Source of the DNA: Oscillospiraceae bacterium
GTDB lineage: Bacteria > Bacillota > Clostridia > Oscillospirales > Ruminococcaceae
Length of the DNA stretch: 10,069 bases
Direction: 5' to 3'
NCBI GenBank assembly: GCA_029240015.1
Contig: JARBTU010000041.1
Coordinates: 1 to 10,069, forward strand
How positions within the stretch are numbered: position 1 is the stretch's first letter; each line of letters starts with the position of its first letter. Shown one piece after another: positions 1 to 6,977 of this stretch. A program made the translations under genes and the position numbers. The notes under the pieces are model-generated. The model worked only from the letters and a program-made list of their open reading frames with translations. It had not been told where the DNA came from and did not search any database.

Positions 1-1371
1 GGTGGCGCAGCGGGCGGCGGGTACGCCCAAGTTGTGCCTATGGAAGACATCAACCTTCATTTCACAGGAGACATGCATGCGATTACATCCGCAAACAACC
101 TCTTGTGCGCTATCATCGACAATCATCTTCAACAAGGGAACGAGCTTGGAATCGATAACAGAAGAATCCTTTTTAAGCGCTGTATGGACATGAACGACCG
201 TGCTTTGCGTTTTATCAACGTTGGTCTTGGCGGAAAAATAAACGGCGTTCCCCGGGAAGACGGATTTTTGATTACTGTTGCAAGTGAAATCATGGCTATC
301 CTTTGTCTTTCAGAGGATTTGGCCGATTTGAAACACAGATTGGGCAACATCCTTGTAGCATACAAATACGATGGAAATCCTGTCTTCGCACGGGACTTAG
401 GGGTTCACGGTGCCATGACCGTTCTTTTAAAAGATGCTATGAAACCAAATCTCGTCCAAACGCTTGAAAACACTCCCGCCATCATGCATGGCGGACCTTT
501 TGCCAACATTGCCCACGGCTGCAATTCGGTGAAAGCGACGAAGCTTGCACTAAAGCTTGCCGACTATACCATAACCGAAGCAGGATTCGGCTCTGATTTG
601 GGCGCGGAAAAATTCTTTGATATCAAGTGCCGATATGCCGGACTACGTCCTGACTGCACCGTTGTTGTGGCAACAATAAAAGCTTTAAAATATAACGGCG
701 GTGTTTTAAAACAGGATTTGGCAGAAGAGAATGTGGAAGCGCTGAAAAAAGGAATTGTGAATCTGGAAGCACACATCGACAACATGCATAAATATCATGT
801 CCCTGTAGTAGTTGCCATCAACCGTTTTCATACTGACACGGATGCAGAAATTAAAGTGATTCAAGACTTTTGTGAACAAAAAGGTGTTTCAGTTTCTTTA
901 ACAGAAGTCTTTTCAAAAGGTGGCGACGGCGGAACGGATTTGGCCCAAAAAGTTTGTAAAGTGTGCGATATAGATCCATCCTGTGAACATGCCGCAGATT
1001 TCAGACCACTCTATGACGTTAATCTTTCCATAAAAGAAAAGGTCGGGATTATTGCAAAGGAAATTTATCGTGCGGATGGTGTTAATTTTACCAATGTGGC
1101 TGAGAAATCCATTAAAGAAATTGAAGCGCTGGGATTTGATAAACTCCCAATTTGTGTTGCCAAAACACAATACTCACTATCTGATGATCCAACAAAACTT
1201 GGCTGTCCAAGCGGATTTGAAATCACGGTTCGTGATGTGAGACTTTCCTCCGGTGCAGGTTTTATTGTTGTGTTGACTGGTGACATCATGACGATGCCGG
1301 GACTTCCAAAATCACCGGCGGCATTAAAAATTGATATCGATGAAAGCGGAGAAATAACAGGACTTTTTTAA
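1..1371 (+). CDS. fhs: Formate--tetrahydrofolate ligase, 5'-partial
   Basis: The enzyme makes 10-formyltetrahydrofolate from formate, THF and ATP in the cytoplasm. It feeds purine synthesis and, in acetogens, the methyl branch of the Wood-Ljungdahl pathway. The frame is open from base 1, and the first codons read GGAAGGGYAQVVPMEDINLHF. These fall inside the first family signature (G-x-K-G-G-A-A-G-G-G-Y-x-Q-V-x-P), so the ATG at base 34 is internal and the true start lies upstream. The second signature, VASEIMAILCL, is at about bases 280-312. The C-terminal PGLPKSPAALKIDID segment is typical of the family. About 456 codons are visible of a usual length near 556, so roughly 100 N-terminal residues, including the nucleotide-binding loop, are missing. 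The stop lies 13 nt before tsaE, suggesting co-transcription. Identification is very secure. Confidence 0.97.
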   Translation, partial: GGAAGGGYAQVVPMEDINLHFTGDMHAITSANNLLCAIIDNHLQQGNELGIDNRRILFKRCMDMNDRALRFINVGLGGKINGVPREDGFLITVASEIMAILCLSEDLADLKHRLGNILVAYKYDGNPVFARDLGVHGAMTVLLKDAMKPNLVQTLENTPAIMHGGPFANIAHGCNSVKATKLALKLADYTITEAGFGSDLGAEKFFDIKCRYAGLRPDCTVVVATIKALKYNGGVLKQDLAEENVEALKKGIVNLEAHIDNMHKYHVPVVVAINRFHTDTDAEIKVIQDFCEQKGVSVSLTEVFSKGGDGGTDLAQKVCKVCDIDPSCEHAADFRPLYDVNLSIKEKVGIIAKEIYRADGVNFTNVAEKSIKEIEALGFDKLPICVAKTQYSLSDDPTKLGCPSGFEITVRDVRLSSGAGFIVVLTGDIMTMPGLPKSPAALKIDIDESGEITGLF

Positions 1372-1384
1372 AACGGAGAAAAAC

Positions 1385-1810
1385 ATGATTAAATATCTAT
1401 CCAATTCGGTGGAACAAACCGAAGATTTCGCCTGCAAATTTTCCAAAGAACTGAACGCAGGCGACATCATTGCTTTTAACGGAGATTTAGGGGCGGGGAA
1501 AACCGCTTTCGTCCGCGGACTGGCAAAAGGGCTTCAAGTTTATGGCGAGGTCTCAAGCCCGACCTATTCTCTGGTGAACGAATATAGCGGAGAAACGCCG
1601 CTTTATCATTTTGATATGTATCGGGTTTGTTCCATGGACGACCTTTATACTACAGGCTTTTTTGACTATCTTGATATGAACGGAATTATGGCAATCGAAT
1701 GGAGCGAAAACATCCAATCTGCTTTGCCTGAAAACACCATTTTTATCACAATTGAAAAACTGTCTGAAAACGAACGAAAAATCATCGTAGACGGAGGTGG
1801 AAAGTTTTGA
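1385..1810 (+). CDS. tsaE: tRNA t6A threonylcarbamoyltransferase ATPase subunit TsaE
   Basis: TsaE (YjeE) is the small P-loop ATPase that works with TsaB and TsaD to put threonylcarbamoyl on A37 of ANN-decoding tRNAs. The 141-residue protein has the usual family length. It shows a Walker A motif, GDLGAGKT, at residues 33-40. The conserved SSPTYSLVNEY block starts near residue 57, HFDMYR is at 75-80 and IEWSEN is at 104-109. The start is supported by a GGAGA sequence 5 nt upstream. The gene sits 13 nt after fhs and overlaps tsaB by 4 nt, so the two t6A subunits are probably translationally coupled. No defect was seen. Confidence 0.95.
   Translation: MIKYLSNSVEQTEDFACKFSKELNAGDIIAFNGDLGAGKTAFVRGLAKGLQVYGEVSSPTYSLVNEYSGETPLYHFDMYRVCSMDDLYTTGFFDYLDMNGIMAIEWSENIQSALPENTIFITIEKLSENERKIIVDGGGKF
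1793..1800 (+). promoter_or_regulatory. Ribosome binding site deciding the TTG start of tsaB
   Basis: GGAGGTGG lies 6 nt before a TTG inside the end of tsaE. The protein from this TTG begins MNILSLDTSA, the expected TsaB N-terminus, so the non-ATG start overlapping the tsaE stop (TTGA) is the right one. Confidence 0.8.
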
Positions 1811-2526
1811 ACATTCTCTCACTGGATACTTCTGCAAAAGTATCCTCCGTCGCTGTTGTGTCTGAAGATGACATTTTGTCCGAGTTTAGCGTGAACGTAA
1901 AACTTACACACTCCCAGACCATTATGCCTATGTGTGAACAGGTGTTAAAATGCGCAAGCCTTTCCGCTGAAGATATTGATGCTTTCGCTGTTTCAAGCGG
2001 CCCGGGCTCCTTCACAGGGCTGCGAATCGGGATAGCCGCAATCAAAGGACTTGCTTTTGCCACTGATAAGCCTTGCATTGGCGTTTCCACATTGGAAGCA
2101 CTTGCTTATAACCTATTAGGATTTCAGGGTATCATCTGCTGCGTAATGGATGCTCGTTGCAATCAAGTCTATAATGCGTTGTTTGAATCTAACGGCCAAA
2201 AACTAACGCGTTTATGTGAGGATCGGGCTATTTCTATTTGCGAGCTTGAATCAGAACTTAAAAATTTACAAACTTCGATTTTTTTAGTTGGTGATGGCGC
2301 AGTTTTATGTTATAATAATATTCGTACTGTTGAGCACTTCACACTTGCACCAACTTCTCTTCGACTTGCAAAGGCGAGCAGTGTGGGATTTATCGCAAAA
2401 AAAAAGTTTGATGAAGGCATCCATGTCAGTGCATCTGATTTGATGCCTGAATATTTGCGTCTTCCTCAGGCAGAGCGTGAGCTTCAACAAAAGATTCAAC
2501 AACAAAACGGAGGAATATTAAAATGA
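1807..2526 (+). CDS. tsaB: tRNA t6A threonylcarbamoyltransferase subunit TsaB
   Basis: TsaB (YeaZ) is an ASKHA-fold scaffold protein that pairs with TsaD and TsaE in t6A37 synthesis on tRNA. The 239-residue product begins with the LSLDTSA strand. It carries the hallmark SSGPGSFTGLRIG loop at residues 63-75, followed by GLAFATDKPCIGVSTLEALA. The C-terminal half is more variable, as usual, and includes the expected YLRLPQAE near the end. The start is a TTG with a strong GGAGGTGG site, overlapping tsaE by 4 nt. The stop overlaps the rpiB start (ATGA). In many Firmicutes tsaB is followed by rimI and tsaD. Here rpiB follows directly, so TsaD must be encoded elsewhere if the pathway is complete. 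Confidence 0.95.
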   Translation: MNILSLDTSAKVSSVAVVSEDDILSEFSVNVKLTHSQTIMPMCEQVLKCASLSAEDIDAFAVSSGPGSFTGLRIGIAAIKGLAFATDKPCIGVSTLEALAYNLLGFQGIICCVMDARCNQVYNALFESNGQKLTRLCEDRAISICELESELKNLQTSIFLVGDGAVLCYNNIRTVEHFTLAPTSLRLAKASSVGFIAKKKFDEGIHVSASDLMPEYLRLPQAERELQQKIQQQNGGILK

Positions 2527-2963
2527 TAGCTGTGGGCTGTGACCATGGTGGTTTTGACTTAATGCAGGAAGTCAAAGTTTTTTTAGATTCAAAAGGGATT
2601 GAATACAAAGACTTTGGGTGCTATAATAAGAATGCCGTCGATTATCCTGATATTGCAAAAGATGTATGTGCGCATGTTGTGAACGGTGAGTTTGAGAAAG
2701 CCTTGCTGTTTTGCGGAACGGGAATAGGAATTTCCATCGCCGCGAACAAAGTAAAAGGCATTCGTGCCGCAGCTTGCATAGACTATTTTTCTGCAAAGCA
2801 TACAAGACTTCACAATAATGCAAACGTTCTTTGTCTGGGAGGGCGTGTAATCGGCGCCGGGCTTGCTTGTGAACTTGTTGACGTGTTTTTAAACACTGAT
2901 TTTGAAGGAGAACGTCATCAAACCCGTATTGATAAGATTACACTTATTGAAGACAACAATTAA
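2523..2963 (+). CDS. rpiB: Ribose-5-phosphate isomerase B
   Basis: RpiB interconverts ribulose 5-phosphate and ribose 5-phosphate in the non-oxidative pentose phosphate pathway, supplying ribose for PRPP. The 146-residue protein is full length for the RpiB/LacAB family. It has the N-terminal CDHGG motif (residues 6-10), the catalytic Cys64 in CGTGIGISIAANK with Thr66, and the active-site His97 in RLHNNANVLCLGGRVIG. The start ATG overlaps the tsaB stop and has AGGAG upstream. It lies 17 nt before upp. Pairing with uracil phosphoribosyltransferase makes metabolic sense because the isomerase product leads to PRPP. LacA/LacB paralogues are the main alternative, but the context and single-gene arrangement favour RpiB. 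Confidence 0.95.
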   Translation: MIAVGCDHGGFDLMQEVKVFLDSKGIEYKDFGCYNKNAVDYPDIAKDVCAHVVNGEFEKALLFCGTGIGISIAANKVKGIRAAACIDYFSAKHTRLHNNANVLCLGGRVIGAGLACELVDVFLNTDFEGERHQTRIDKITLIEDNN

Positions 2964-2980
2964 TCAGGAGGATAAAAATT

Positions 2981-3610
2981 ATGTGTAACCCTTTTATTAT
3001 GGATCACCCGCTTATTCAGCATAAACTGACTCTTTTAAGAGATAAAAATACCGGGGCAAAAGAATTCAGAGAACTAGTTTCTGAGATTGCAATGCTTATG
3101 TGTTATGAAGCTACGCGAGACTTGCCTTTAAAGGAAATCGAAATTGAAACCCCTGTTGCTGTTGCAAAAACAAAAGTGATTTCGGGAAGAAAGCTTGCTT
3201 TTATTCCGATCTTAAGAGCAGGTCTTGGCATGGTGGACGGTGTTTTACAGATGGTTCCTGCTGCAAAAGTAGGACACATCGGTCTTTATCGTGACCCGGA
3301 AACTCTTTTACCTGTTGAATACTACTGTAAACTCCCTACTGACATTGCTAAGCGAGAGGTCATCGTGATTGACCCTATGCTTGCAACAGGTGGGTCGGCT
3401 GTTGACGCCATCAATCTGATTAAGAAGAACGGCGTAACAAACATCAAATTTATGTGTATCATTGCTGCACCTGAAGGATTGGACGCTTTAGTAAAAGCTC
3501 ATCCTGACGTGCAAATCTATTGTGCTTCATTGGATGAAAAGCTAAATGACCACAGCTATATTGTCCCTGGTCTTGGCGACGCGGGAGACCGTATTTTCGG
3601 AACTAAATAA
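2981..3610 (+). CDS. upp: Uracil phosphoribosyltransferase
   Basis: Upp salvages uracil: uracil plus PRPP gives UMP and pyrophosphate, in the cytoplasm. The 209-residue protein has the usual length. It begins MCNPFIMDHPLIQHKLTLLR, aligning with the family's DHPLIQHKLT start block. The PRPP-binding loop VIDPMLATGGSA is at residues 129-140, and the uracil-binding region YIVPGLGDAGDR is near 193-204. A consensus AGGAGG at 2966-2971 lies 9 nt before the ATG at 2981, which favours that start over the internal ATG at 2999. It is the last gene of the cluster, followed after 15 nt by a strong hairpin terminator. Confidence 0.97.
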   Translation: MCNPFIMDHPLIQHKLTLLRDKNTGAKEFRELVSEIAMLMCYEATRDLPLKEIEIETPVAVAKTKVISGRKLAFIPILRAGLGMVDGVLQMVPAAKVGHIGLYRDPETLLPVEYYCKLPTDIAKREVIVIDPMLATGGSAVDAINLIKKNGVTNIKFMCIIAAPEGLDALVKAHPDVQIYCASLDEKLNDHSYIVPGLGDAGDRIFGTK

Positions 3611-3625
3611 TTTTTTATACATTGT

Positions 3626-3674
3626 AACAAACATAAGCCCCCATCCTAAGGATGGGGGCTTATGTTTGTTTTAG
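3626..3674. terminator. Perfect 21-bp hairpin between convergent upp and HD-GYP genes
   Basis: The arms at 3626-3646 and 3650-3670 are exact reverse complements around a 3-nt TAA loop, with a CCCCC/GGGGG core. On the plus strand the stem ends in GTTTGTTTTA, a serviceable U tract for upp. On the minus strand, downstream of the HD-GYP gene, the tail after the stem is poor in T. Termination is therefore best supported for the plus strand, but the position between convergent genes suggests bidirectional use. Confidence 0.85.
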
Positions 3675-3739
3675 TTCTGGAGACTTTGATAAAACAAAGC
3701 TATCAGATTTATAATCAATGTCATATTTCATACACAAGA

Positions 3740-5731
3740 TTATATTGCAAGGAACGCCTTATCTTCTTTGGATTCCTTATTAAGTCCATAAGAAGAATTA
3801 AAACTCAAGTATAGTCTATAGATATCATCTCTATGCCTAACAAATGTATCCACAATATCAGGATCAAAATGTTTTCCTTTTCCATCCATGATTATCTGAA
3901 AAGATTCTTCGAAGGAGAATGGTTCTTTGTAAGGTCTTTTGCTTGCTAATGCATCAAACACGTCTGCAACCGCAACAATTCTTGCGCTAAGCGGAATATC
4001 CTGACCGGATTTGTGATACGGATATCCTGAGCCATCCCATTTTTCATGATGTCCCATTGTAATTTCGATTCCCATTTTAAACAAGCTTTTATTTTGTTTT
4101 TTAATGTTTTTTTCAGCTGTTTTAAGAACCTCTGCTCCATAAATCGTATGCATTTTCATTATATCGAATTCTTCATTTGTAAGCTTGCCCGGCTTTAACA
4201 ATACGCCGTCTCTTATCCCTACCTTTCCGATGTCATGCATCGGGCTAAATCTTTCGATATCTTTGATAAAATCTATGGTAATTTCATCTTCGTATATTTT
4301 GTCTTCCAATAAACACTGTGTAATCATAACCGAATATTGTTTCATTCTCTCTAAATGTTCGCCCGTGTCTTCATCCCTTGCTTCGGCCATTTTGGCGAGT
4401 GCCAATATTGTGCTGTACAAAAGCTCATAAATAAAAATATTATTTTTTAAACTAATTGCGATGCTATCGGAGAGTGTCTCCAGAAAAGTGATGTGCTGAT
4501 GTTCATAAATTTCTTTTTCCATAGCGGAAAAAAAGATAACACCCACAGGTTTATTACTTATTTTCAACGGCAAAGCAATAGAAGACCGAATACCGGCTTC
4601 CAGCAATATTTTGTTATATTCATTATGACTGTTCGCAGTGTATGTTTCAAGGTCATTGATTACCCTTGGCGCCCCTTCTGTGATAACACGTCCAAGGCTT
4701 GTCTCGGCTATGTATGCCTTTAGCCCATAAAGCTTTTTAGGCAGGTCACTCAGCTCTGCGTCCGATATCCCGTAAGATGCCTCCAACATGCCTTCGCTTT
4801 CTTTAATCATCGCAATCCCGATATGAGAGTACGGAATAAAATCTGAAAATGAGAAATAAATATATTTTAAAATGCCATCAAAAGAAATATCCTGATTAAT
4901 ATTCTGAATCAATTCAATCAATTTGTTTAATTTGTTAACTCCTATATTAACATCCTCCAAGACAGGAGCCATTCCATTTTTAACAGGAATTTTATTAAAA
5001 TCCTTTTTCAAAAGTCCAAAATTATTAATTTCTTTATATAATTCGTTTATAGGATTCACAATATATCTTTCCAGATTCAATATGGAAAAAATCAACAAAA
5101 CCAACGACAGAAGGCATAACCCAAATGCAATAAAAATATTAATGTTCTGACCTTTTTTCTGACTGCTGATTAAGCCTTGTGTCAGTTTATCGCAATAAGT
5201 CAGCAACTGCTCATTACTGCTATTAATAAAAATTAGTGCCTTGGTCGTCGATTGATCCACTTGATTGCTGTTCATCATGATTTCTACAGACTTTTTGAAC
5301 TCTACCCATTGACTTTCAGTTTCCTGAACAGCCGGTTCCATATTTTTAATTGATTTATCCAAATTAATTGTGATATTCTTGGTTTCGAGTACCCCGCTAT
5401 GTAAAGAATCAAATGTCATACCAAACTCATCCGTAGCCTTTTTCAAAGAATCATTGAGCAGATCAATTTTTTTATTGAGTGTTTCTTTGGATTCCACCAA
5501 GGGACCTCTTTGAATAGACTGCAAGATATTATATTTTCTGTTAATATCTTTAGTAATCATCTGTGTAATCATTCTTTGCCTTCCAAAGATATCAATCAAG
5601 ATATATTCGTTTTTATTGTTATGGCTCATCAGTAGGATGCTCGCGGTAAACAAAAGAATGAGTACGGTAAGTAGTGAAATGATAACTAGGATTCTTTTCT
5701 TAATCAGTTTTATGAATCTATTGTTTTCCAT
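3740..5731 (-). CDS. Membrane-bound PilJ-like sensor/GAF/HD-GYP cyclic-di-GMP phosphodiesterase
   Basis: This is a 663-residue signalling protein. A first membrane helix at about residues 12-35 is followed by an extracytoplasmic helical domain (about 40-195) opening with IDIFGRQRMITQMI. That matches the (L/I)DxxGRQRMxxQ signature of PilJ/NIT-type four-helix sensors. A second membrane helix lies at about 197-218, then a short linker, a GAF domain (about 275-430) and a C-terminal HD-GYP domain (about 435-635). The HD-GYP set is complete: ARDEDTGEH (451-459), HDIGK (499-503), H528, HHEKWDGSGYP (561-571), and D590 in VADVFDAL. HD-GYP enzymes of this type hydrolyse cyclic di-GMP, so activity is likely but inferred. 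The ligand is unknown. The ATG has only a modest AAAGGT site. It lies downstream of two hemerythrin genes on the same strand but behind a hairpin with a T tract, so it may be a separate transcript or reached by read-through. Confidence 0.92.
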   Translation of the reverse strand: MENNRFIKLIKKRILVIISLLTVLILLFTASILLMSHNNKNEYILIDIFGRQRMITQMITKDINRKYNILQSIQRGPLVESKETLNKKIDLLNDSLKKATDEFGMTFDSLHSGVLETKNITINLDKSIKNMEPAVQETESQWVEFKKSVEIMMNSNQVDQSTTKALIFINSSNEQLLTYCDKLTQGLISSQKKGQNINIFIAFGLCLLSLVLLIFSILNLERYIVNPINELYKEINNFGLLKKDFNKIPVKNGMAPVLEDVNIGVNKLNKLIELIQNINQDISFDGILKYIYFSFSDFIPYSHIGIAMIKESEGMLEASYGISDAELSDLPKKLYGLKAYIAETSLGRVITEGAPRVINDLETYTANSHNEYNKILLEAGIRSSIALPLKISNKPVGVIFFSAMEKEIYEHQHITFLETLSDSIAISLKNNIFIYELLYSTILALAKMAEARDEDTGEHLERMKQYSVMITQCLLEDKIYEDEITIDFIKDIERFSPMHDIGKVGIRDGVLLKPGKLTNEEFDIMKMHTIYGAEVLKTAEKNIKKQNKSLFKMGIEITMGHHEKWDGSGYPYHKSGQDIPLSARIVAVADVFDALASKRPYKEPFSFEESFQIIMDGKGKHFDPDIVDTFVRHRDDIYRLYLSFNSSYGLNKESKEDKAFLAI

Positions 5732-5771
5732 GTTTTTAATACCTTTATAAGATTTTTCGACAATATTCTAC

Positions 5772-5790
5772 ATATCTATATAATAGATAT
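5772..5790. repeat. 7-bp palindrome in the HD-GYP upstream region
   Basis: ATATCTA (5772-5778) and TAGATAT (5784-5790) form an exact dyad around 5 nt, about 40-60 nt before the HD-GYP start codon. Its centre is rich in TATA-like hexamers on the minus strand, so it could be an operator or overlap the -10 region. The surroundings are very A/T-rich, so chance is a real alternative. Confidence 0.35.
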
Positions 5791-5802
5791 CGTAACAAAG
5801 AC

Positions 5803-5858
5803 AAAAAAATTAATACAATATCGAAGTATTCTTATAGAATACATTCAATATTGTATTA
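5803..5858 (-). terminator. Long A/T-rich hairpin plus T tract after the first hemerythrin gene
   Basis: TAATACAATAT (5811-5821) pairs with ATATTGTATTA (5848-5858). After one mismatch the stem continues for 3 bp. Past a bulged A it continues for 6 bp more, GTATTC/GAATAC (5826-5831 with 5837-5842), around a TTATA loop. Read on the minus strand the hairpin starts 11 nt after the hemerythrin stop and is followed by seven T (complement of 5803-5809). The stem is poor in G/C, so termination may be partial and allow read-through into the HD-GYP gene. Confidence 0.65.
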
Positions 5859-5869
5859 AAATAATAACT

Positions 5870-6277
5870 TTATAGTTTGTTTGCCCTTACATATTCCCCT
5901 ATTTTCCTGTCCTCTGTAAAAATATGTTTAATCAGCCAGTCCACAACAACTTTATTCGCTGTCATGATAACTAGAGGATTTCCGCCTGATTCATTAAAAT
6001 CTTTTTTTAGCTTTGCGACTTCTTGGATAAAATTATCATGAAGCTTTTTTTGAACTTCATATCCCGGATATTTGATTTCAAACATAAATAATTCTTCATC
6101 GCGAAAATGCTTTTTGGTATAGTCATCCAAATAATCAAGCATTTGCTCTATGTATTCTTTTCCTTTTCCGTTTTTCCCTGCCTCAAACAGCTTGTCCGCT
6201 CTATAAATAAGTTCCTTATGCTGATCGTCAATTTTTTGTACTCCAACAGAAAAATCATTTGTCCATAAAATAGCCAT
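5870..6277 (-). CDS. Bacteriohemerythrin (downstream paralogue)
   Basis: This 135-residue non-heme di-iron protein is of the bacteriohemerythrin family, usually an O2-binding, storage or sensing protein in the cytoplasm. The start MAILWTNDFSVGVQKIDDQH is typical. Visible ligands are H20, H57, E61 (HFRDEE), H80, H118 and D123 (HIFTED). The position that normally holds the first histidine of HxxxH is Gln76 (QKKLH; codon at 6050-6052). The start has AAGGAG (complement of 6285-6290) 7 nt upstream. It follows a paralogue about 64% identical over the full 135 residues without gaps, 85 nt away, so a tandem duplication is evident. O2 binding is likely by family, but the Gln substitution leaves the exact chemistry open. 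It could also handle NO, peroxide or iron. Confidence 0.93.
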   Translation of the reverse strand: MAILWTNDFSVGVQKIDDQHKELIYRADKLFEAGKNGKGKEYIEQMLDYLDDYTKKHFRDEELFMFEIKYPGYEVQKKLHDNFIQEVAKLKKDFNESGGNPLVIMTANKVVVDWLIKHIFTEDRKIGEYVRANKL

Positions 6278-6362
6278 AACACGGCTCCTTTTCTTTGATT
6301 GGATTTTGATATCGCTTGCATTGCATCAGGTAAATCAAGTCTTTTAAGAAACGAACTGTCAT

Positions 6363-6770
6363 CTACTTGTTATTGTTTCTTACGAATTCTCCAATCTTTT
6401 TGTCCTGCATAGAGATATGTTTCACAAGCCAATCGACAATCATCTGGTTCGCATTAAGGATTACAATAATGTTTCCGCCCGATGCCTGATAATCTTTTTT
6501 CAGTTTTGCAAGCTCCGCAATAAAGTTGGTATGAAGCTGTTTTTGCAAATCATACTCAGGATAATTAATGCTTTTCATATATATTTCTTCATCACGGAAA
6601 TGAAGTTTGGTATAGTCGTCTAAAAAGTCAAACATTTGGACAATGAATTCTTTTCCTTTTCCGCTTTTCCCTGCCTCGAACAATTGGTCAGCTTTTTGAA
6701 ACCATGTTTTGTGCTGGTCATCAATTTTGCCTACTCCCACTGAAAGACTTTCTGTCCATAATACCGCCAT
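6363..6770 (-). CDS. Bacteriohemerythrin (upstream paralogue)
   Basis: This is the first gene of the tandem pair, also 135 residues. It begins MAVLWTESLSVGVGKIDDQH and has H20, H57, E61, H80, H118 and D123 in place, with Gln76 (QKQLH; codon at 6543-6545) again replacing the usual ligand histidine. Blocks shared with its neighbour include LFEAGK, DDYTK, HFRDEE, NFI, AKLKKD, SGGN and VDWL. Differences concentrate in helix A (KTWFQK against KELIYR) and helix C. The ribosome site GAGAGGGTG (complement of 6778-6786) is moderate. A good sigma-A promoter lies at 6821-6849, about 50 nt upstream, so this gene and its copy are probably one transcript. Confidence 0.93.
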   Translation of the reverse strand: MAVLWTESLSVGVGKIDDQHKTWFQKADQLFEAGKSGKGKEFIVQMFDFLDDYTKLHFRDEEIYMKSINYPEYDLQKQLHTNFIAELAKLKKDYQASGGNIIVILNANQMIVDWLVKHISMQDKKIGEFVRNNNK

Positions 6771-6820
6771 AATACGACACCCTCTCTTAAAATAATATGT
6801 ATATCAACATGTTTTTACTT

Positions 6821-6849
6821 ATTATAAAACTATTTACATCCAAATTCAA
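6821..6849 (-). promoter_or_regulatory. Sigma-A-type promoter of the hemerythrin pair
   Basis: On the minus strand TTGAAT (complement of 6844-6849) is separated by 17 nt from a perfect TATAAT (complement of 6821-6826). A start of transcription near 6814 would give a leader of about 44 nt ending at the ATG of the first hemerythrin gene. Confidence 0.7.
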
Positions 6850-6911
6850 TAGCAAGAACGAATTTTAATAAAAATATGGAAAAATTAAAGCCTCTCTCTT
6901 GTTTTCCCATT

Positions 6912-6952
6912 AAAAAACATCAGCCCTCTTCTTTAAGGAGGCTGATGTTTTT
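6912..6952 (-). terminator. Terminator of the FG-GAP-like gene
   Basis: AAAAACATCAGCC (6913-6925) pairs exactly with GGCTGATGTTTTT (6940-6952). The stem can extend with a bulged C into CTCTT/AAGGA. On the minus strand the stem is followed by a run of six T (complement of 6912-6917), 26 nt after the stop codon of the upstream gene. Confidence 0.85.
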
Positions 6953-6977
6953 AAGTATATTGGCATGGTACGGATTT

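Noticed and set aside
34..1371. ATG at base 34 as the start of formate--tetrahydrofolate ligase
   Set aside because: The frame is open to base 1 and encodes the conserved GGAAGGGYAQVVP signature immediately upstream, so this Met is internal and the gene is truncated by the window.
1553..2090. Minus-strand open frames across tsaE and tsaB
   Set aside because: They are shadows of well-identified plus-strand genes, with no family resemblance of their own.
5732..5869. Cyclic-di-GMP riboswitch upstream of the HD-GYP gene
   Set aside because: The 138-nt gap is almost entirely A/T, and lacks the conserved G/C-rich helices and GNRA-type tetraloop contacts of known classes.
5870..6770. Hemerythrin pair as a frameshifted or split single gene
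   Set aside because: Each copy is full length (135 residues) with its own start, ribosome site and stop, and they are paralogous over the whole length, so this is a duplication.
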